A DNA stretch of 64,000 bases from Artocarpus heterophyllus (taxonomy: Eukaryota; Streptophyta; Magnoliopsida; Rosales; Moraceae), in NCBI GenBank assembly GCA_025403435.1, contig CM046333.1, positions 34,741,521-34,805,520 on the forward strand, in the 5' to 3' direction. Under the pieces are notes generated by a model. It saw nothing but the letters and a program-made list of their open reading frames with translations. It was not told the origin of the DNA and did not search any database. A program made the translations under genes and the position numbers. Positions 59,028 to 64,000 of the stretch are shown here, in pieces. How positions within the stretch are numbered: position 1 is the stretch's first letter; every line of letters begins with the position of its first letter.

Positions 59028-62000
59028 CTAGTAATGGCCATATTCTTTCAATGCCTCTAGAATTTTGTCCATCCATCTGCTAGCCAAAACAAGCAACATC
59101 AGAAAAGAATCAACAAGCAAACAAGCAGGCTGCACTTCTAAGTATCCTCCACAATCTCCAAACTGTTGGATTTCCTTATTAATAATAGAAGAATCAATAG
59201 TGACCAGGTTAGAGAAAATATGTTACCCTTCAAGACCTGGATTTGTTGGGTAGTACACATTTCTCAAGCCCAGTCTTTTCGCAGCAGACGCAGTTGTCTC
59301 ACCAATACAGGCAACTGCATTGCTCCATTGTTCCGGCTTTGGAAGGAGATTGACCCAGGCACTATTGAAAAAGAGAGAATCGCAGGATATAAAAGAAGTG
59401 ATTTCAAATCTTAAAGTATCATAAAGCGATGAAAAAAATTTAACAGACATAATGGTCAAAACTGCATCCCGATATGTATAGAATGATCAACATCAAATAG
59501 TCTGGTTTAAATCAGTAATGAATTAACTGCTGAAAATAAAATCACTCTAGTGAAAATTATATAAAAACCGAAAAAATCCTAGTAACTCAAAGATTGTATA
59601 AAATTTCAACCAAGTACTAACCGAATGGCTGATGGTGATGCAACTGTGACCACAGGGGCAGACAGTGCCTGCTCTAAAACCATTTGGTCCACGTCTTGAA
59701 CAGGTGCCTGTAAGAGATTCTTTCAGAAGCCATGTCTTTTTGTGATATAAACTGCACAATCAGCTATCAATTAAATCACCCAATTAGCATTCATGCATCC
59801 GTCAGCTATGACCTAAAAGAGACATATATAATGAGTACAGCAGCAGTTGGAAAGCCAGGAAAAAAGATCTTGCTAAACTGAGCATAAAGCCAACCAGATA
59901 CTTGTAACCTAGAGATATAGCATTTGCTCCACCCAGGGGCAATTAACCCGTGTAATTAACTCGATCATTAGATCTTTAATTGAGGAAACACCAGCCCTTT
60001 TTGCTCCCAAGTTGGCCAACTTGTAAGAACAACAAGTTAATTTGGAAAAGAAAATTATTGCACAAAATGAATGACCCTACTATGCTGTAAGAGCTGAACT
60101 TGATATGTCTAAGCAACAACAGAAGTCAAGACACCACATAAATGAACAATCATGTCAAACTCAAGTCGAAGTCAAATGATGGGATTGGAAAATGTAAGAG
60201 AAACGTGGATTCACACAAACACAAAGGGTAATTACTTGGGAACAGTTATTACCTGGACCATGGACAACAAAACGGTGAAGTGTATTTAAAAATCCTAATG
60301 AATACACATTCATATTAAAAAGTTACTAAAATACTAAATTTACTTTTCATTTTTAAAAATTTTAATGAAACTGAATCAATATATAAAGAACCATCTGCAG
60401 CGGGAAACCAATAGCCTAAGTGATCGACAACCATAGTTATACATCGAGGCTACAAAATCAGAAAATATAACGTGGAATCTGTCAAAGATAATATATCATA
60501 CCGTTGTGTATGTATTTAGCCTTGTGACTTCAAATCCACGATTAGACAAGCCATCCTCTGAAATATACAGAAATAGAATATAGGCTTTATACTAAGAAAC
60601 GAAAACCCAGAAAGTAAGGTCTCAAAATGAAATGAATCAAAGAAGTTGACAAAAAAAGAAATTCGAGGTCCATTGGTTTGTGTTCAAAGAAAGCTTTTAA
60701 TCATGTAACAGAAAGAAGGAGTGAATATAAACAAAAGAAAAAGAACAATGATCTAATACAAGGTCAAATGTGTCATAAAGAAAACATTGAAAAGTGCAAG
60801 AGGGTATATCAGGGGCTCGTAAACTTTATAGTCACACAGAACAGAAGTACAGAACCTTCGCTAGCTTTTCTTATTTCGTCGACAGTCTTCTGAAAGAGAC
60901 AAGTGGAATTATCATTACAATTTAGGTCAATTTAGTTCTAATTTCAAAAAGAAGGAACAAAAACAAACAAACAAACAAATCCTTCAAATAAATAATTTAA
61001 TTTGCACTCGTTTGCAGGGTGCTAGGTCCTAAGACCAATTATTAATAGCCCTGCTGTTTTTTTCAATTGTGCATAAATTCGTCTGATAAGATTTATAAAC
61101 CATTTTTAAATACTTTAAGACACATTTATCACAGTTTGGCCAATCAGTAGAACTGCTCATGTCCTATACGCTCCTCAGTGCATAAGATTTAAATGCATTG
61201 TTGCTCAAATCAGCCAGATATACAATGCAGAATCAGAAAAGAGAACGTTATTTTTTAAACATAATTGCTTCAAAAGATGGACATTGACGCTAGCTGATTG
61301 TAAAACGTGTCAAGAAAACCATAAACGAATGTAAGGAAATCATATAACCAGAAGAATACCACAGACCAATCTCACTGCTAGCCTTTGCAGAAGCAGGATA
61401 TAAAACAGTGCACTTTGTGCTGCCATTTTTTGGAAGCTCTGAAGCCAAAACCTTCCCTGTTGCTGAAAAATGACAAGTAGCAAAAAGTTTATTGGTTCCA
61501 CCAACCAATGTAGTATCCCAAGGGTGGCTTTTTCCCCTTCTTTTGCATTGTATCCACACAATAGCTCAACAAGAGATATAATATGCAATCACTAAAGCGC
61601 CCAATAATAATGCATAGTTATTGACCCTCTTTGTAATAACATCTAGAAGTGCAGTAATATTTTGCTAAAATTAATATTTCACTACATTCCAGAAACCTGA
61701 TTCAAAAAATGGAATGACCTTCAATACTTGCAGTACAGTTTTTATAGGATTTCTACTCTTTCATGTATGCCAGTGAACCATAATAGACATGTGGGTACAG
61801 ATGCCCAATAATACGTACCTTTCGATGGCAAAAAAGCAACATTGAGAGATTGTTTCGATGATTGCATTACTTCCTTAAAAATGCTTACTGTACCAGTCGC
61901 AACAGCAGCTATCTTTACATTTGGGGTTGCAGAGGCACTAAAGAATCAGACGAAAGCAAGTCTATCATCAATCACAGCCCTGCTGTATTAAATTCTTAAA

Positions 62001-63138
62001 GATAAAATCAACAGCAAAATATAACTTGGATCTCTTTTAGATAACCTACTTTTAGAATTTACAAATTTTCATTGAAACAGAAGAATAATACACACTCATC
62101 ATAATTTAATGATAATGCACATGCTAACTAGAATTCATATGAGATTATGGAAAGGAGGAGATACGGACATATTTGAGATCATATTTGGCTATGAAGACTA
62201 CAGCTTTGTTTGGGAAATTCGTTGGAATTAAAAAGTTCAACTGCTTCAGTGTAAAGCTCTCACATGTTACAGTAAAAAAAAAGCAAAAGTTTGCTACAAT
62301 GTAAAGCTCTCATATGCTACAATTTTTAAGTTTTAAATACAAGTTCCAATGTTGTTTCCAAACACACTCTACAAATTTAACACACACCACGAGAATTAGT
62401 CTGCATAATGAAAAGTGCATAGTTAGAAAGTTCCAACCCTTACTTCCATGCCTCTAAAAAGACTGAACCAGCTTCTGGGGAAGTTATGACAATCCAGTCG
62501 AAGGCTACTTCTGCTATCGTTGAGGGCCATAAAACTTTCAGTGAATGAATTATTTATTCTAATGAAGAAAGAAAACTAAATACAATAACATGATACAATG
62601 TAGAGATTTGATTCTCCATTGGCACCATAATCCGGCTTAATAGATGATTCTACAATGCATGACAGAAAATAAAATAGGTATTCTAGAATGCATGGCTCAT
62701 TAAGAACATGATCTTATAAAAATCCAGCCATAGCCAGCGCATGTCTCCATTTAGTTGTCTGAACCACTATGTGGTTGACAAAAAAAACAAAGAAAAATAT
62801 TGATTCGGGCCCAACAAATAAATTGGGATGTCAATTAGGCACATGAATTTTGGCTATGAGATTATGAGGTGGGGACCCCAGAGAAAAGAAATTATTTTGC
62901 ATTTGTAGCTATCAGTGCAAATTATATAAGCAAAAGGAATTCAACTTCTGAACCCCTTATTAGCCAAACCCCCTTATCCCATGTCCAATTTGAGCGACTC
63001 AACATCTATATCGCTCTGTATTGTATGAAACAGGGAGGAAAGTAGCTTACCACGTAATACAGTAGAAAGCCTATCCAAATCAGGTCCTTTTGTATGCTGA
63101 ATGAGGGGAAGCTCCAAACAGCTAATTCCACGTTTAGC
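59028..63138 (-). CDS. HEMD: Uroporphyrinogen-III synthase, 5' end beyond the window
   Basis: Exons on the minus strand are 63,138-63,051, 62,510-62,444, 61,937-61,819, 61,462-61,367, 60,557-60,502, 59,707-59,622, 59,361-59,227 and 59,076-59,028 (stop TAG). Together they give 231 residues in one frame with GT-AG introns. Motifs in order are [80 protein letters not shown] and NPGLEGW. The enzyme closes and rearranges hydroxymethylbilane to uroporphyrinogen III in tetrapyrrole (chlorophyll/haem) synthesis in plastids. The transit peptide and the first part of the domain should lie right of 64,000. The exon 62,510 start is the least certain boundary. This copy kept the original right flank, so it is the parental gene; the truncated copy is at 34,607-37,464. 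Confidence 0.92.
62203..62369. mobile_element. Small TIR element in a HEMD intron
   Basis: The ends GCTTTGTTTGGGAAATTC and (reverse complement) GAGTGTGTTTGGAAACAAC form an imperfect inverted repeat around about 130 bp. Two internal copies of a 'gtaaagctctca.atg' motif occur. It lies in single-copy right flank, so it was not duplicated. Confidence 0.45.
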
Positions 63139-64000
63139 CTGTACTCAACATGAGCAATTTCCGCATCATTTCAAGGATTTATTTAACCGCCTTATGCATC
63201 AGGGTTGCTATAGAGTATGATGGGCTGACAGAACGATATGTGAAACCCCCATATTCATGCATGATGCCAAGAAGCAATCATGGCCCATTTTGAATATCAA
63301 ATTCTACTCCGATACTCTCTGCTAATAATTTTTTTAAAAAAAAACAGACTAATGCAGTGTAATTCACTCCTCTATGCTCAATAGAGCTTCATCGGTGGGC
63401 AGAGGGTGAAATGACATGCTGGAATAAGTTTTTGAGTGAAAAATAAGACTTCAATCAGAGTTAATATATTTATTTGAGGGCTTTTTAGTCTAATTTTTGC
63501 CCCTTTGCAAGTAAGGGAGACTTGAATATTTAGCGTTAGAGATCTGAGATTAATGATTAAGAAGTTACAAAAAAAAAAAAAGCCAACATTTTTTAAGAAA
63601 CTAATGGATTCAAATGAACTGAAAATAAAACAAAAATAAGCAAGTCTAATGAAAAAAAAATAAAAAATAGAACGGTCGCAGATTAAAATAAGGAAAAAAG
63701 ATGATAACAACGACAATGCGTAATTCGGTTCCACATCTAGTAAAACACCTAATCTGACAATTTGTTCTGTATTCACAATTTCACATGCAGGAAATGAGTT
63801 GAAAAAGAAAACATAAACATGAGTTGAGCTCAATTATAACAAGAACACAAACCAGAGTGAATGCATCGAATTGAAATAACAAAATAAACAAATAAGGCAA
63901 GAGACCATACAATGCAGAAACAATCCAAAACCCTAAAATTCCAAAACAATGTCCCGTAATCGCATAAACGAAAGAAAGCCTGAGAATATTTTGACGAAGC
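63139..64000 (-). other. HEMD upstream intron, no exon recognised
   Basis: Minus-strand sequence upstream of the acceptor at 63,139-63,140 has no coding segment matching the N-terminal part of the synthase. A 151-codon ORF (63,378-63,833, minus) is rich in Phe, Ile and Leu from T-runs and shows no domain. The stretch is most simply the intron preceding the first visible exon. Confidence 0.5.

Noticed and set aside
63378..63833. 151-codon minus-strand ORF near the right end
   Set aside because: It is very rich in Phe, Leu and Ile from T-runs, shows no domain, and lies where a HEMD intron is expected.

Overview
The window is nuclear DNA from a flowering plant, most likely a eudicot. It is AT-rich with long TA and CA runs, its genes have GT-AG introns, and it carries Ty1/copia and LTR remnants, MITEs, a vacuolar/secretory type serine carboxypeptidase gene and a plastid-type uroporphyrinogen-III synthase gene. 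I cannot name the species. No tRNA, rRNA, CRISPR array or operon was seen.

The layout is dominated by one tandem segmental duplication. Unit 1 is 11,407-37,458 and unit 2 is 37,459-61,884. Positions 1-11,406 are single-copy left flank: a possible promoter/leader of a leftward gene, a decayed LTR relic, a small direct-repeat structure, a Harbinger-like MITE and a perfect hairpin. Positions 61,885-64,000 are single-copy right flank and hold upstream exons of the synthase gene. The unit-unit junction shows a 6-bp microhomology (aaatgc) shared by both parental breakpoints.

Each unit holds, left to right: non-coding DNA with a MITE; a minus-strand Tnt1-like copia element with a 5' LTR but no 3' LTR; the last four exons of a decayed serine carboxypeptidase-like (SCPL) gene; a Harbinger-like MITE; a small GC-richer island; a full eight-exon SCPL gene on the + strand; and, convergent with it, the uroporphyrinogen-III synthase gene (HEMD) on the - strand.

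The two units have decayed asymmetrically. In unit 2 the SCPL gene (52,940-58,288, 488 codons, triad Ser229/Asp410/His462) and HEMD (59,028 to beyond 63,138) look intact. In unit 1 the SCPL copy has lost the acceptor of intron 3 and carries a 732-bp hAT-type MITE in its last exon just before the catalytic His. The unit 1 HEMD copy is cut off inside an exon by the duplication junction and has three damaged splice sites.

Unit-specific insertions date events after the duplication: a 3.94-kb solo LTR (unit 1) and a 2.17-kb solo LTR (unit 2), placed independently in the same MITE, and two closely related hAT MITEs, one per unit. Shared features (the copia element with its missing 3' LTR, the SCPL half-gene) predate it. 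I found no wholly new system. The most informative features are the dated duplication and the MITE-made chimeric SCPL reading frame.
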